64,000 bases of DNA from Rusavskia elegans (lineage: Eukaryota; Ascomycota; Lecanoromycetes; Teloschistales; Teloschistaceae): NCBI GenBank assembly GCA_011316305.1, contig SAUG01000082.1, forward strand, positions 186,001 to 250,000, written 5' to 3'. Below the pieces are notes generated by a model, which was given only the letters and a program-made list of their open reading frames with translations, ran no database searches and was not told the DNA's origin. A program made the translations under genes and the position numbers. Below, piece after piece: positions 1-11,415 of the stretch. Position 1 is the stretch's first letter; every line of letters begins with the position of its first letter.

Positions 1-473
1 TAATAGTATCGCTTTAATCTATAGAATCGGATTACGAAACTAATATAGTAAATTATTAAAATATAACGTCTCTATTTATTAGAGAGTATTACGCTCGAGT
101 CTAGCTATAGCTATAAGTATAGTCCGAGCTACTAAATAGTAAAGGAATCCTAGCGTAGGTTATTATAACTAATCCTATATAGCCGCAGAGGTACGGTTAC
201 GATATTACGAGGTATTTTTATTATAGATATAATTAGAAAGAGAATAGTAGTAATATATTTAATAAATATATTAATAACTAACGAGAGAAACTATCTAATA
301 GAAATAAAAAGCGATATATATAGTAAAAATAGCCGATAGTACCGATAGGTAACCGTTTGCTAAGATCCTCTATTATAAAGGTCGGCCCTAACGGCTATAG
401 GCGGCTATAGATATTTAGGCTCGCTTGTCTGGCCAATCCTTCAAAGTACTTCTATAGAATCGTGGACGTAACA
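1..473 (-). mobile_element. Left-truncated gag-only Ty3/gypsy element (G0): 5' LTR plus start of internal region
   Basis: Positions 62-473 are a ~412-bp LTR starting tataacgtc (from TGTAACGTC) and ending gacgtaaca. It matches nine other LTR copies in the window. Positions 1-61, read on the minus strand, match the internal sequence just inside the 5' LTR of the gag-only elements A and G1, so the element runs leftward out of the window and only its 5' end is seen. It was inserted into a D repeat that resumes at 474. Family: LTR retrotransposon, chromovirus by comparison with element P. The partner LTR is outside, so the TSD cannot be tested; the expected copy is gctta, the five bases after 473. 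Confidence 0.85.
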
Positions 474-739
474 GCTTAATTTACAAGTAAAAAAAAAGAA
501 GCGATAACTATAAAATATATTTTTCTATAAAAACTTATATATTATCTTATCAATTGAAAGATAGATTATATTACTAAATAAATTTAAATTAAAATTTTAA
601 AAAATCGTTATTAACGTTAATTAAATTAGAATATAAATTCTACTATTTTATATTAGATTCTATTCTACTAACCTTTAATTTATTTATCGAATTACTAGTT
701 TATCGGGCCCTATAATCAAAATAAAAATTAACTAAATAG
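474..739 (-). repeat. D-family repeat, fragment (5' end, reversed)
   Basis: Reads as the reverse complement of the first ~265 bp of the D repeat, ending in the typical 5' terminus (ttatttagttaattt on the minus strand). Its interior end is cut off at 473 by the LTR of G0, so the retrotransposon landed inside this D copy. Heavily RIP-mutated. Confidence 0.75.
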
Positions 740-990
740 ATATTAATATACTATGTAACGATATTACGTTATAATAGATATCGTTTTTAAATCGAATAGA
801 AAATATTGTTTGATTTAAAAATATTAGTAGATTGTTATAGAAAAATAGCTAGAACATCGAATAAAGATATTGAACTCGCGGAAGAAAAAGCTAATAAATA
901 ATTTAATACAATAAAAATATAATATATTGGAATACAATTATTATAATTTAGAAAATAATTATAATATATTCGAACTAATACGATTTAAAA
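740..990. other. Unassigned RIP-mutated DNA
   Basis: No recognisable domain, terminus or repeat similarity was seen. The stretch is AT-rich with stops in all frames. Confidence 0.5.
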
Positions 991-1640
991 TTATTTAATT
1001 AATTTTGATTTTGATTTTAGCATCCGATAAATCAATAGTTCGATAAATAAATTAAACGTTAGTATACTAGTATTGAATTTGTATTAATAGAATTAATTTT
1101 CTAATTTAATTAACGTAAACTACTGTTTTTTAGAAATTTTATTTAAATCTATTAAATAATATACTATTTCTTTTTACTGGTATTATAATTATCATTGAAA
1201 TTTAAATAGATTAATATACTTTGTAGTTATGATTTCTTTTTTTTTCTTTTTTTTTTATTAATAATAGAAGCTTTGTAATTCTATATCCTCGCAAGTATTG
1301 CGATTTACTAAAATCTTTTATTTATATACATATATTCAATAATAGCAATAGCTATATATTAAACTCGACGGCAATATTTTTCAATATCTATAATTACTAT
1401 ATCTATTTTTACGAATATCTAGTTATTTGTTATAGCCGAAATAATCTATATTAACTACGATAAAAATCTTTTTCTACCGTCTGTAAAACGTACTATCCGA
1501 CTATTCTATCTTTTTTTGTTTCAATTAACCGAGAAAATCTTCCAGCTATAATCGCTAGCGTATTAGCAAGTAATACTTTTAAAGTTATACGAATTAAAAA
1601 GAATTTTAATAATTTAGTAAAGCGATTAAATATGGATTAT

Positions 1641-2597
1641 TTATTTAGTTAATTTGTTTTGGTTTTAGTACCCGGTAAACCAGCGATTCGGTAAGCAAAT
1701 CAAGCGTTGGTATATCAATATTGAATATACGGTAGTAAAACTTATACGCTAATTTAGTTAACGTAAATAACGGTCCTTTCGATAGAATTTTAATTTAAAT
1801 TTATTTAGTAATATAACGTATCTTTTTATTAATAATTTAATTAACGTAGAAATCTTTATAGATAAGTATGCCTCGCAGTTATCGCTTCTTCTTTTTTTAC
1901 CAGCAATACAAGCCTCTCGCAAGTACTATAACTTACTAAAACCTCTTGCGTACGTATATACTTCCGTAACAGCTATACCGCAGCTAAACCAGACGGTAGT
2001 ACTTTTCTATATCCGTAATAACTATATCTAATCGCGCAGTCGTCGACTATTTCGTTATAGCTAGAGTAACCTATTCCGAATTTAATAAAAATCTTCTCTT
2101 TACCGCCCTTAAAGCGCGCTATCCGACCTTCCTACCCTACTTTAATCTAATTAACCGGGTAAAGCTTCTAGCCGTAGTAGCCAGCGTACCGGCTAGCGAC
2201 CCTATAGCTAGCGATCCTTTTAAAGCTACGCGGGCTAAAGAGTATTTTAATAGTTTAACGGAGCGTTTAGATACGGGTTATACGATAAATATAGCCGAGG
2301 CGACGGACGTAGATAATTGCTTCGTAGTATAGTAGATAGATACAGCGGAAATATTAGAAGCTGATAATTATATATAATATCGAGGAAGGAATAGTAGAGG
2401 ATTCGTAATTAAATAAAGAAGGAAATAGTTAAATAGAAGTAATTAACTGCGCTGTAAACCTTGCCTGACGAATATATCTTTGGCTGTAAAAATTTCTTTA
2501 TACGGTAAATATATTAATCGTTACCGTATATAACGCTGATAAAATATATATATATATATAAAACCTTAATATAATTCCAGGCAGAAGCCTTCCAGAG
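1641..2597 (+). repeat. D-family repeat (D1), complete
   Basis: A ~957-bp unit. It has a T-rich 5' end and a hairpin-like segment (cccggtaaaccagcgattcgg), a small ORF in the middle, a conserved 3' block (aaccttgcctgacgaata, tttggctgtaaaaatttc), a (TA)n run, and a terminus resembling gccttccag. It has no terminal inverted repeats and no A-tail. The ~12-bp TSD (1629-1640/2598-2609) suggests retroposition by a target-primed mechanism; this is inference. Class unknown. Confidence 0.75.
2000..2329 (+). pseudogene. Small ORF of D-family repeat, unrecognised protein
   Basis: One frame stays open for about 107 codons after the stop at 1997, until TAG at 2330, in DNA where other frames stop every few codons. 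The translation contains RVKLLAVVASV followed by AKEYFNSLTERLDTGY and IAEATDVDN. The same segments occur in D3 (37661-37969), and a related block (DRIKLLVGAF...LDRLVGCLDSG) in D2 (31624-32028), so a small protein is shared by the family. The start is unclear because no ATG survives upstream. The tandem stops at the end may come from CAG codons. I recognise no fold or function. The sequence looks soluble and partly helical, with no obvious membrane segment. Confidence 0.5.
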
Positions 2598-2882
2598 AAA
2601 ATAGATTATATAATAAATATAGCCGAGATGATAACGATATATAACTAATTTATAGTATAGTAGCTAGCTATAGCGGAATTACTAGATATTTATAATCATC
2701 TATAACGTCGGAAAAGAAATATATAGTTTTTTAATATATAGAAAATTCGTAATCGAGAAAATAAAAAAGTAGTCAAATAGAAATAATTGATACTATAAAT
2801 CTTATATAACGAATATATCTTTGGCTGTAAAAATATCTTTATATATAAAATCCAATAATCGTTGCCGTATATAACGTTGATA

Positions 2883-2913
<31 letters not shown>

Positions 2914-3091
2914 CAATATAATTTCAAATAGATATTTTTTAAAAGAAAATTAAAATTATATATAACTTCGAATCATCTTACGATAATATAGTTACATTGA
3001 ATAGTTTTATAAATAATTATAAGAAAAATTTATCAAAAATAGACTGGCTACTTCGATATAGATTCCCGTCGGTACTTCGAAAACCCGACCC

Positions 3092-3488
3092 TAGACTGGC
3101 GGTCGAATCGAGTTTCGAATCCAAGTTAGTTAATCCGACCCGATTCGAGTCGAATTAGACTAAAATATAATACGATCCGACCGGATTTCGGATCTTAAAT
3201 TATAATCTAAATCTATCCGTTAAAACTACTAAACTTTAGTATAAAAATATAAAGCTAATATAACTTTTATACGAATTTACTAAAAATATTTTAATTAATT
3301 AATTATATTAACTAGAAAGATTCTAATTCGAAAAAAATATATTACCTAGATATATTATTTTTATTAAACTATTAAATTTATAATATATTAAATTTATTTC
3401 ATAGTTAGATCGGATCCGGATCGGATTACTAAAATCGAATCGGATATCCGACGGTTCGACGGAAATCCGACTCGAATCGGCCAATCTA
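3092..3488 (+). mobile_element. Type-A MITE (A1)
   Basis: Ends are tagactggc and ggccaatcta. The ends are GC-rich with ccgaccc motifs and the core is AT-rich. TSD cccgaccc/tccgatcc (3084-3091, 3489-3496) matches apart from C-to-T changes. Inserted in the left terminus of hAT-1. Confidence 0.85.
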
Positions 3489-4697
3489 TCCGATCCAAAT
3501 TTTAGCGAAACGGTTCGACTCGACCCGCTAAACGGTACGGATCGGTTGCTAATATTAGAATTAAAAGTTAGATCGGGTAATAAAACAAAAACTAATAGAA
3601 ACCAGATCCGACCCGATTTATAATTTTATTAAATAATTATATACTTTAGATTTTATAAACGATTATTACTTTATATATATTATTTCTTTCAATTATATCT
3701 AATAATTTAAATTTTATAAAACGGTAAGATATTATATTTAATATTAAGTTTAAATATATTTAATTTAATCTATTTCAAATACCTTTTAATTCTTTTTTAA
3801 AAGAATTCTATTCTTTAAATAATATTCTATCATCTAGTTATATTCGATTGAATATATTTTATAATTCTTTTAAAATGTTTTCTACTTTCAAATCTATAGT
3901 ATAGTTATAATATTTATTTATTATTATTTTCTTTATATAATCTTATAAAACTAAAAATCTACGCTATTTCTATCGAAGATATTAGAGAAATAAAAATATT
4001 GTAAAGTATCTATATTAATTTTAAAAAGTTCGAAATATTATTTTTCTAAAATATTTAATTCAGATTATTTTTAATAATATTAGTATATAGATATTAATTA
4101 GCTTCGAAAACAATTATTTAAAAATACTAAAATTATCGAAAAATATTATTAAAAAAGATAAAGTAGATTTTAAACTATTTAATAAAATTATAATATATTA
4201 TATTTTTATATTACTTTATTTTCTTTTATATAGCGAATTTTAAATTTAAATAGATTAATAAAATTTCTATAATATTTAGGAAAATATTTTTTAAATTCGA
4301 TCCGATATCTATTTTTATATCCCGAAAAGTTTTTTATTTTTTCGTTATTATTTTCTTTATTCTAGTTTCGATAAAAGTTAAATTTTATTATAGAATTCAT
4401 AAAATTCATAATATTATAAATTAAGCTACTTATATTATTAATCAATAAAATTTATTTTATAAATTTTATAATAATATTATTATAAACTATTTGTATTTAT
4501 TCTTTTTTAATATAGTTTAATAATCGAACTATTTTTTCTATTTAAATAAAATAATGTAATATAGTAATATAAAGTAGGAATACTAAATAAATTCTAATAT
4601 CTATAGTTTATAAAATTAATAAAATAACTTTATAGAACGGCCGTAGTATACTATCTATAAAAAGAAAACATTATTATTTATTTATATTAAAGGTAAT

Positions 4698-6038
4698 CTC
4701 CCGAAAGGATTCCGATCTAGGATTATATTGAGTTTTTATATATATATACGTGTTTTATTAACGTTATATACGGCAACGATTGTTGTATTTTACGTATAAA
4801 GAAATTTTCACAGCCAAAGGTATATTCGTTAGACAAGATTTACAGCGTAGTTAATTATTTCTATTTAACTATTTCTTTTTTCATTCGCGATTACGAATCC
4901 TCTACTATCTAATCCTTCTTCGATATTATAAATAATTATAAGTATCTAATATTTCCGCTATATCTATCTGCTATACTACGAAGCAATTATCTATAATCGT
5001 TATTTCGACTGTACCTATTATATAACCCGTACCTAAACGCTCTGTTAAACTATTAAAATATTCTTTAACCTATTTAGCTTTAAGTAGACTGGTCGGTTCG
5101 GGTCGGATTTTCGTCGAACCGTCGAGTATCCGATTCGATTTTAGTAATCCGACCCGGATCCGACCCGAATTTTAGTAAATCGAATTCGGATTATATTATT
5201 TAGTAACTTGACCCGGACCCGACCCGACTATAAAATATATTTAATAAATTATATTTTTTAATAGTTTAATAGAAATAATACGTCTAGATATTAATTTCCT
5301 CGAATTAGAATCTTTCTAGCTAGCGTAGTTTATTAATTAGAATTTTTTTAGTAAATTTATATAAAAGGTATACTAACTTTATACTTTTATACTAGAGTTT
5401 AGTAGATTTAACGGGTCGGATTAGATTATAATTTAAAATCCGAAACTCGGTCGGATCGGGTTAGCTAATCCGGATTCGAAACCCGACCCGACGGCCAATC
5501 TAGCTTTAAAAAGATCTCTAGGTAATACGCTAGCTATTACGGCTAGAAGCTTTACCCAGTTAATTAAATTGAAAGGGGGTAGAAAGATCGAATAGCGCGT
5601 TTTAAAGGCGGTAAAAGGGAAATTTAAATTAAAGTCAAAATAGGTTGCTCTAGCTATAACGGAATAGTCGACGACTGCGCGGGTAGATATAGTTATTACG
5701 GATATACTACCGTCTGGTTTAGCTTGCAGCTATAGCTATTACGGGAGTATATACGTACGTATAGGCTTTTAAGCTTATATTACTAATAAAAGAAAAAGAA
5801 GCGATAACTGTGAGGTATATTTATCTATAAAAACTCTACGTTAAATTATCGATAGAAGGATACGTTATATTGCTAAGCAAATTTGAATTGAAATTCTATA
5901 GAAAGAACCGTTATTTATACTAACTGGAATAGAATATAAAATCTACTACCGTATATTTAATATTAGTATATCAACGCTTGATTTGTTTACCGAACCATTG
6001 GTTTACCGGGTATTAAAATTATAACAAATTAATTAAAT
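4698..6038 (-). repeat. D-family repeat inside hAT-1, split by MITE A2
   Basis: Flanked by a perfect 12-bp TSD attaaaggtaat (4686-4697, 6039-6050). It reads in reverse with the D tail (TA run, ggctgtgaaaat block) at the left and the T-rich 5' end at the right. MITE A2 occupies 5085-5502. Without it the unit is ~0.92 kb. The ORF region is present but disrupted. Confidence 0.85.
5085..5502 (-). mobile_element. Type-A MITE (A2)
   Basis: tagactggtcggttcggg at the left and cggccaatcta at the right. TSD gctttaag/gctttaaa (5077-5084, 5503-5510). Inserted into the D copy of hAT-1. Confidence 0.88.
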
Positions 6039-7455
6039 ATTAAAGGTAATTTTTTATATTTATAGATTACGAATTTTTTTCTAAAAATTCATTAACGAAA
6101 TAACGTAATTAATATCCTCGACGAATTATTAAATATATTAAGTTCTTTTTCTAGATTAAAATTTAAGATTAACTCTTTTTTAGATATCTTTGAAGCGAAG
6201 CTTACGTTAAGAGAAAGTAGAGATATAGATTATGAAAATATAAACCTAAAAATAAATATTAGTTTTAAAATTTAGAAATTTGTATTATTTATATATATTA
6301 TCGTTTCTATAATATTAGTTAAACGAGTACTAATATCTCTAATTTATATATTATCTAGTTTCTAGATAAAATTATCTCTTACTATTTATAGTCTAACAAT
6401 TTTAATAGAATTTAAAACTACTAGATTAATTATATAAACTAGATAAGGTAGAGAATTCTAGGCTCGATTCTATCGGCTATTAAATCGAGTAAAAACTTTT
6501 TTGAACTTTTTTCTTAATATATTATTAGAATTAGTAATAATATCTAGAAGCTTCCATCTAAACTAGAAAAATATCAAAAGCTTAAATAGCTTCTAGTATT
6601 ATAAACGGCTAGAATTATTAATAGAAAAAGATATAAATCTAATTAGACGCTTCTAAAATTAATACTAAGTATTAATCTAATTTACGAAAATTTTTAAATA
6701 CGCGATCTATTATAAATTTAACTAGATACCTAATAAAAAGGAAATATATTCTAAAATTTTAAAAATAGATTTAAATTACTCGTGGATAATTTTATAACCA
6801 TCGAAAATTATTTATATAAATCGTATACGATCAATTAACTTATAACTAAACGAAGTATTTATAATAATTATCTAAATATTTTATTTTCGATAGTTTGAAC
6901 TAGTAGATTTAAATTTAAAAAAGTTTTATATAGATATTAATTCTATATAACTTAATCGAAAATAGAATTAAATTTTTTATAGTTTTTTTTCTATAATTAA
7001 AATAAGTTTTATATAATTTATATATATTAGTATTAGCTATTTACGCGGAAATATATTATTCTTATAAAAGACTATAAATGATATCGGTTAGTTATTTAGT
7101 AAACTATAGTTTTAAACGATTTCTTTATAGTAGATATATTAAAAAAATTAACGGCTATAAGATAATTAAAAATTTTAAAATTGTTTTTTTATATAATTCT
7201 AGATAGATTGTCTATTAATAAAGCTATCCAATAGAATTTATACTACTATTTCGACAATATATATTCTATAGCTTTTTTCGACTAGAAAAAATTAACTAGT
7301 TTTCTATAGGATTTATTTTTAATATTAATAGCTATAAAAATACTAGATTACTAATATTCGAACTCTTTATAACAATCTATATCCTATTAGATATATCTAT
7401 TGTTTTCTCGAAAAATTAATATTAGATAGTCGGTTTAAGTTTTATTAGCTATATT

Positions 7456-7824
7456 TAGACTGGCCGTCGGGTCGAGTTTCGAACCCGGGTTAACCAATTC
7501 GACCCGACCGGGTTTCGGGTTCTAAATCGTAATTCGATCCGACCTGCTAAGACTAGATCTTGGCGCTAAACTTAAATATAAAAGTATAAAGCTAGTATAA
7601 CTTTTAAACGAATTTACTAAAAAAATTCAAATTAAATAACTACGCTAGCTATAAAGTCCGTAGTAAAACTAAATATAATACTTCGATATATTACCTATAT
7701 TTAATTATTAAAATTATAATATATTAAATATATAATATAATCGGGTCGGGTCCGGATCGGATTACTAAAATCGGGTCGGATACCCGACGGTTCGACGGAA
7801 ATCCGACCTAAATCGGTCAGTCTA
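7456..7824 (+). mobile_element. Type-A MITE (A3)
   Basis: Complete unit with termini tagactggccgtcggg and cggtcagtcta. Perfect 8-bp TSD gctatatt (7448-7455, 7825-7832). Nested in hAT-1. Confidence 0.92.
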
Positions 7825-8112
7825 GCTATATTTTTAAAAATCTATTTTTATATTCTATATAATTAATTAAATTATAAGATAAAACTAGTATATCGGTTTA
7901 CCGCCTGGCTTATAGACTAGCTAGGATATATTTTATTTAGAAAGGATTTATTTTCTAGAATTTCGCTAGACGTATCGATTTATGAAACGAATAGACGAAG
8001 TTTAATTAAAAAATTAAATATTTTATACTAATTTTAAAGATTTAGAAATAATACGATTTATATTTAGATAATGAATAATAAAGAAAAATAATATAAATAT
8101 ATCAGTATTAAC

Positions 8113-8530
8113 TGGACTGGTTGTCGGATCGGGTTTCGAACCCGGATTAACTAATCCGATTCGATCGGATTTTAGGTTCTAAATCGTAATTCGATCGAAT
8201 CTACTAAAACTACTAAACTCTAATATAAAAATATAAAGCTAGTATAACCTTTATATAAATTTACTAAAAAAATTCTAATTAATTAACTACGCTAGCTAGA
8301 AAGGTTCTAATTTAAAAAAAACTATTATTAAAATATACTATCTTTATTAAAATATTAACATTATTATTTATTTAATATATTTTATAGTTAGATTAGATTC
8401 GGATTAGATTATTAAATTATCCGACCCGGAATCGACCCGTTAAAACTCGGGTCGAATCCGGGTCGAGTTACTAAAATCGGGTCGAATACCCGACAGTTTA
8501 ACGGAAACCCGACCCGAACCGGTCAGTCTA
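8113..8530 (+). mobile_element. Type-A MITE (A4)
   Basis: Termini tggactggttgtcgg and ccggtcagtcta. Perfect 8-bp TSD gtattaac (8105-8112, 8531-8538). Nested near the right end of hAT-1. Confidence 0.92.
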
Positions 8531-9053
8531 GTATTAACTTAAATATTATTTACTATTTAGTAGTAAGTAATGGATATTTATTAAAATAATATCTAAAATA
8601 TTAAGATTATATTATAATCGTATAGTAAAAACGCGGATTTCTTAGTATTATAATATAGGAAAGGAGATTTTAGCGGTTTTAGTAAATTAAACCCGGGTTT
8701 TTAGATTCGACTCGGAATCGAGTCGGGTCGAATTCTAAAAAAATCTAACCCGATTTAGATCGAGTCGGACTATTTTTTAATTCGACTCGGATCGAATCGG
8801 GTTAGTTAATTTAGGTTCGAAACCCGATCCGACGGCTAAACTAATTAAAAGCTAGATAATATAGATTTAAAAATTCTTTAATTTTATTAAAGAAAAAAAA
8901 ATAGTCGATAATATTAATAAAGAAATAGACTACGAAAATCGATATATAAAAATCTAAATTTTTATAAATATATAATAATTATTTTAAAGAAATCCTCGTA
9001 TAACGCCGACATTTTAAAAAAGAGTATAAAATCGAATAAAGGAATTTTAAAAA

Positions 9054-9477
9054 TATATATACAGTTTAATCATTCGGATTTTTGAGTTTAATCTTTCACG
9101 ATTCAATTCTAGAGGCACCAACCGATCAAATTACGCAATTATTTGAAATTCAAATATTTTATCGAAAATCCATTTAAAATTTTCGAAGAAATTAGATTTG
9201 GATTAAAACCCTATTAGAGAAACCGTAATCTATTTAATTCTATTCATTCAAATCAATTCGACCGATGCGATAAAGTCGATACGATCTTCTATATAATATC
9301 TCTATATAAAAACTCTATATTAAAATCGATTTTAATCGATAGAAAAAACTCAAATATTAGTTGACCTTTAAGAGATTCGAACCTCCGACCCGTCTCAGTT
9401 AATCCCGTTAACTTCGAAAAGCGCTGGATTCGTTAAACTACCAGGTCACGCAGTCTTGCTTCTACGCTATTCAAGCC
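9054..9477 (-). mobile_element. tRNA-headed SINE (SINE-1)
   Basis: Reverse-oriented copy of the SINE seen at 34522 and 54804. The tRNA-like head is at 9360-9477, with a B-box-like gattcgaacctcc on this strand; the body follows, and the TA tail is at 9054. A 10-bp TSD attttaaaaa/attttaaaga flanks it (9044-9053, 9478-9487). Many CA and TG dinucleotides remain, so it is less mutated than its surroundings. The A box is degenerate. Confidence 0.75.
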
Positions 9478-9487
9478 ATTTTAAAGA

Positions 9488-11007
9488 TATAGAATCTATT
9501 TTAAAAACGTCGTCTAAATAAAATATTTTACTAAATTAGAGATATTTAATATAGTAAAAGCGGCGCGAAAGTTAATAGAAATAAAACAGAGTAATATACC
9601 TTCTATTTAACTAAATAGATTTTTCAAATTTAATTTTTCTATCTTTTTTACTACTTTTTCTATCTTCTTTATTTACTTGATCAAATCTTTTTTTAATTAT
9701 CTAGTATAGATAGAAAGTCTGCTAGTTAAAAGGAATCTAACGAAATATTTATTATTCTTCTATCGAATCATTTTATATAGAATTTAGAATTTCGCTTATT
9801 ACAATTAGTTAAATCTCTCTAATCTATCATTCTTTCCAGCTTTTAATTAAATTCGTTTTTATATATCTACGAAAAATATATTAATTTTAAGAGTAATAAA
9901 TCTATCGACGACGAAATATCGTTTAAAATTTAAGAATTAAGAGACGCCGAGGGTTCAATCATCGAGAACTTGTTTAAACTTATAGAATATAGCTATATAA
10001 AGCTAGCTAAAACCATTACTAAAGAAAATACTAATAAATCAATATAGATAATAATATTTTTTCATTATACGAAAGAAAAAGCTAAATCGTTCCTTTATAG
10101 TTTTTGAAAAGTAACGAGAAAAGATTAGAATAAAGTTAAAAGAGTTGATAAATGGTATTTTTTAAAAGAGTGTTACAATATAAAGAACAAAATAACAATA
10201 AAAGTATAGAAAATTAAATAAAAAGATAAGAAATTATAAAAGTATTTTAATTAAATCCGGAAAATCGCTCGTAATCTATTAATAGAGCTCGAATTTAATA
10301 TAATATGGAAATTTCTTTATAGATTTAAAAGTAAAACTATTATTTGAATTATTTATACTATTAGAAAATTTTAACGTCTATCTAAATATTAATAAAAAAT
10401 TAATATATTCAGACGAATAGTATAGTGATTAGGATACTGAACTATATAAATAATTCAAAAGTTTATTGATGATATAATTAGATTATAGAGTTATATATAA
10501 CTTCGTATACTAACTAATCCGATTTCTTTATCGTAAAAACGAGTATTAAAAAGGATATAGATCTAGTATATAGATATTTATATATAGAAATCCTTTATTT
10601 CTCGATAGTTGAAGGAAAATTATTTTGGAATAATATACTAGTAGTAATAACCTTCTAGACTATAAACAATCCAATCTTTATTCTATTATTAAAGTTTTTT
10701 TAAACCAATATAAATTTATCTTTATATATAAAATTCTCTAAATTCGAATATAAATTTCTATTTTACATTTTTCTTGTTTTTTAGATCAGTACTAGTATAG
10801 AGCGTATAATAGTAAATAATAAAAATACGGCTTATTCTAAAATTCTTATAAATTAAAAATTCTATTATAAAACTCTTTAAAATGATCTATTCGCGATCTA
10901 ATTCGCTACTATCTTTATTTTAGACAAAGATACTTCTAGAGAAAAGATTAGTCTCGAAAGTATTCTAGATATTCTCGGAAATAAAAGCATTTAAAATAGT
11001 AATAATA
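9488..11007. other. Unassigned RIP-mutated DNA flanking element A
   Basis: Apart from the LTR-like repeat at 10421-10636, nothing is recognisable. It is the left flank into which element A inserted (TSD taata). The sequence continues at 18103, so it could be the upstream part of gypsy-2, but I saw no domain to prove this. Confidence 0.4.
10421..10636 (-). repeat. RIP-mutated copy of a ~215-bp presumed solo LTR
   Basis: Aligns by eye over its full length with the reverse complement of 32979-33193. Shared landmarks are the tatagtgattaggatactga start (tgtagtggtcaggattctga in the clean copy), the cgtatactaactaatccg segment and the end near ggaataatata. CA and TG of the clean copy are largely TA here, as RIP predicts. 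No internal coding region adjoins it. Confidence 0.65.
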
Positions 11008-11415
11008 TATAACGTCCCTGTATATCAGAGGGCGTTACGCTCGAGCCTAGATACAGCCGTAGACGTAGTCCGAGCTACTAAATAGTAAAGGAATCTTAGC
11101 GTAGGTTATTATAACCAGTTCTATATAACCGTAAAGTAAGATTATAATATTACGAGGTATCTTCGTTATAGAGGTAATTAAAAATAGAATATCTAAAGGT
11201 ATTTAATAATTATATTAACGACTAACGAAAGAAGCTATCTATAGGAGTAATAAACGATATATATATTAAAAATAGCCGAAAAGGCTAATAAATAGACGTC
11301 CGCTAAAAGTTCTAATAAAAGGATCGGCTACGGCGGCTATAGACGGCTATAGATAATTAGGCTTGCTTATCTAGCTAATTTTCTAGCGTATTTCTATAGA
11401 ATCGCGGACGTAATA
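11008..11415 (-). repeat. 3' LTR of element A
   Basis: 408 bp, tataacgtccctg to gcggacgtaata. The adjacent internal sequence (cggtctcttttatatcgc), reversed, is the purine-rich stretch expected of a polypurine tract beside a 3' LTR. Confidence 0.88.

Larger units (their letters stand above)
991..2940 (+). repeat. Outer D-family copy (D0) split by D1
   Basis: D0 begins near 991, runs to about 1640, is interrupted by D1 (1641-2597), and resumes at about 2610 with the same tail order: the taaatatagccgag segment, the ggctgtaaaaat segment, a long (TA)n run, then ttcaatataatttc. It is more strongly mutated than the inserted D1, consistent with greater age. D1 lies between 12-bp flanks that match with two differences (1629-1640 and 2598-2609), which shows the self-insertion directly. 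Confidence 0.75.
3040..8843 (-). mobile_element. hAT-like DNA transposon hAT-1, with four nested insertions
   Basis: The left end is tagactggctacttcg, the right-hand terminus type of this family. The right end reads, reversed, as a tagactggccgtcggg-type terminus. The flanking 8-bp TSD matches with transition differences (atcaaaaa 3032-3039, attaaaag 8844-8851). Removing MITEs A1, A3, A4 and the D copy (with A2) leaves roughly 3.2 kb, matching hAT-3 and hAT-4. Orientation is minus relative to hAT-2. Transposase remnants lie on the minus strand but are too mutated to translate confidently. The superfamily call rests on the 8-bp TSD, short inverted termini and the transposase segment seen in hAT-2. 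Confidence 0.7.

Noticed and set aside
2538..2560. TA microsatellites (also 2888-2910, 4738-4750, 34943-34962, 38108-38123, 40702-40720).
   Set aside because: They are the internal TA tracts of D repeats or SINE tails, not independent features.
7500..7530. Telomere-like or rDNA sequence in GC islands.
   Set aside because: The words are ccgaccc and gggttagctaaccc within MITE ends; there are no tandem TTAGGG repeats and no rRNA similarity.
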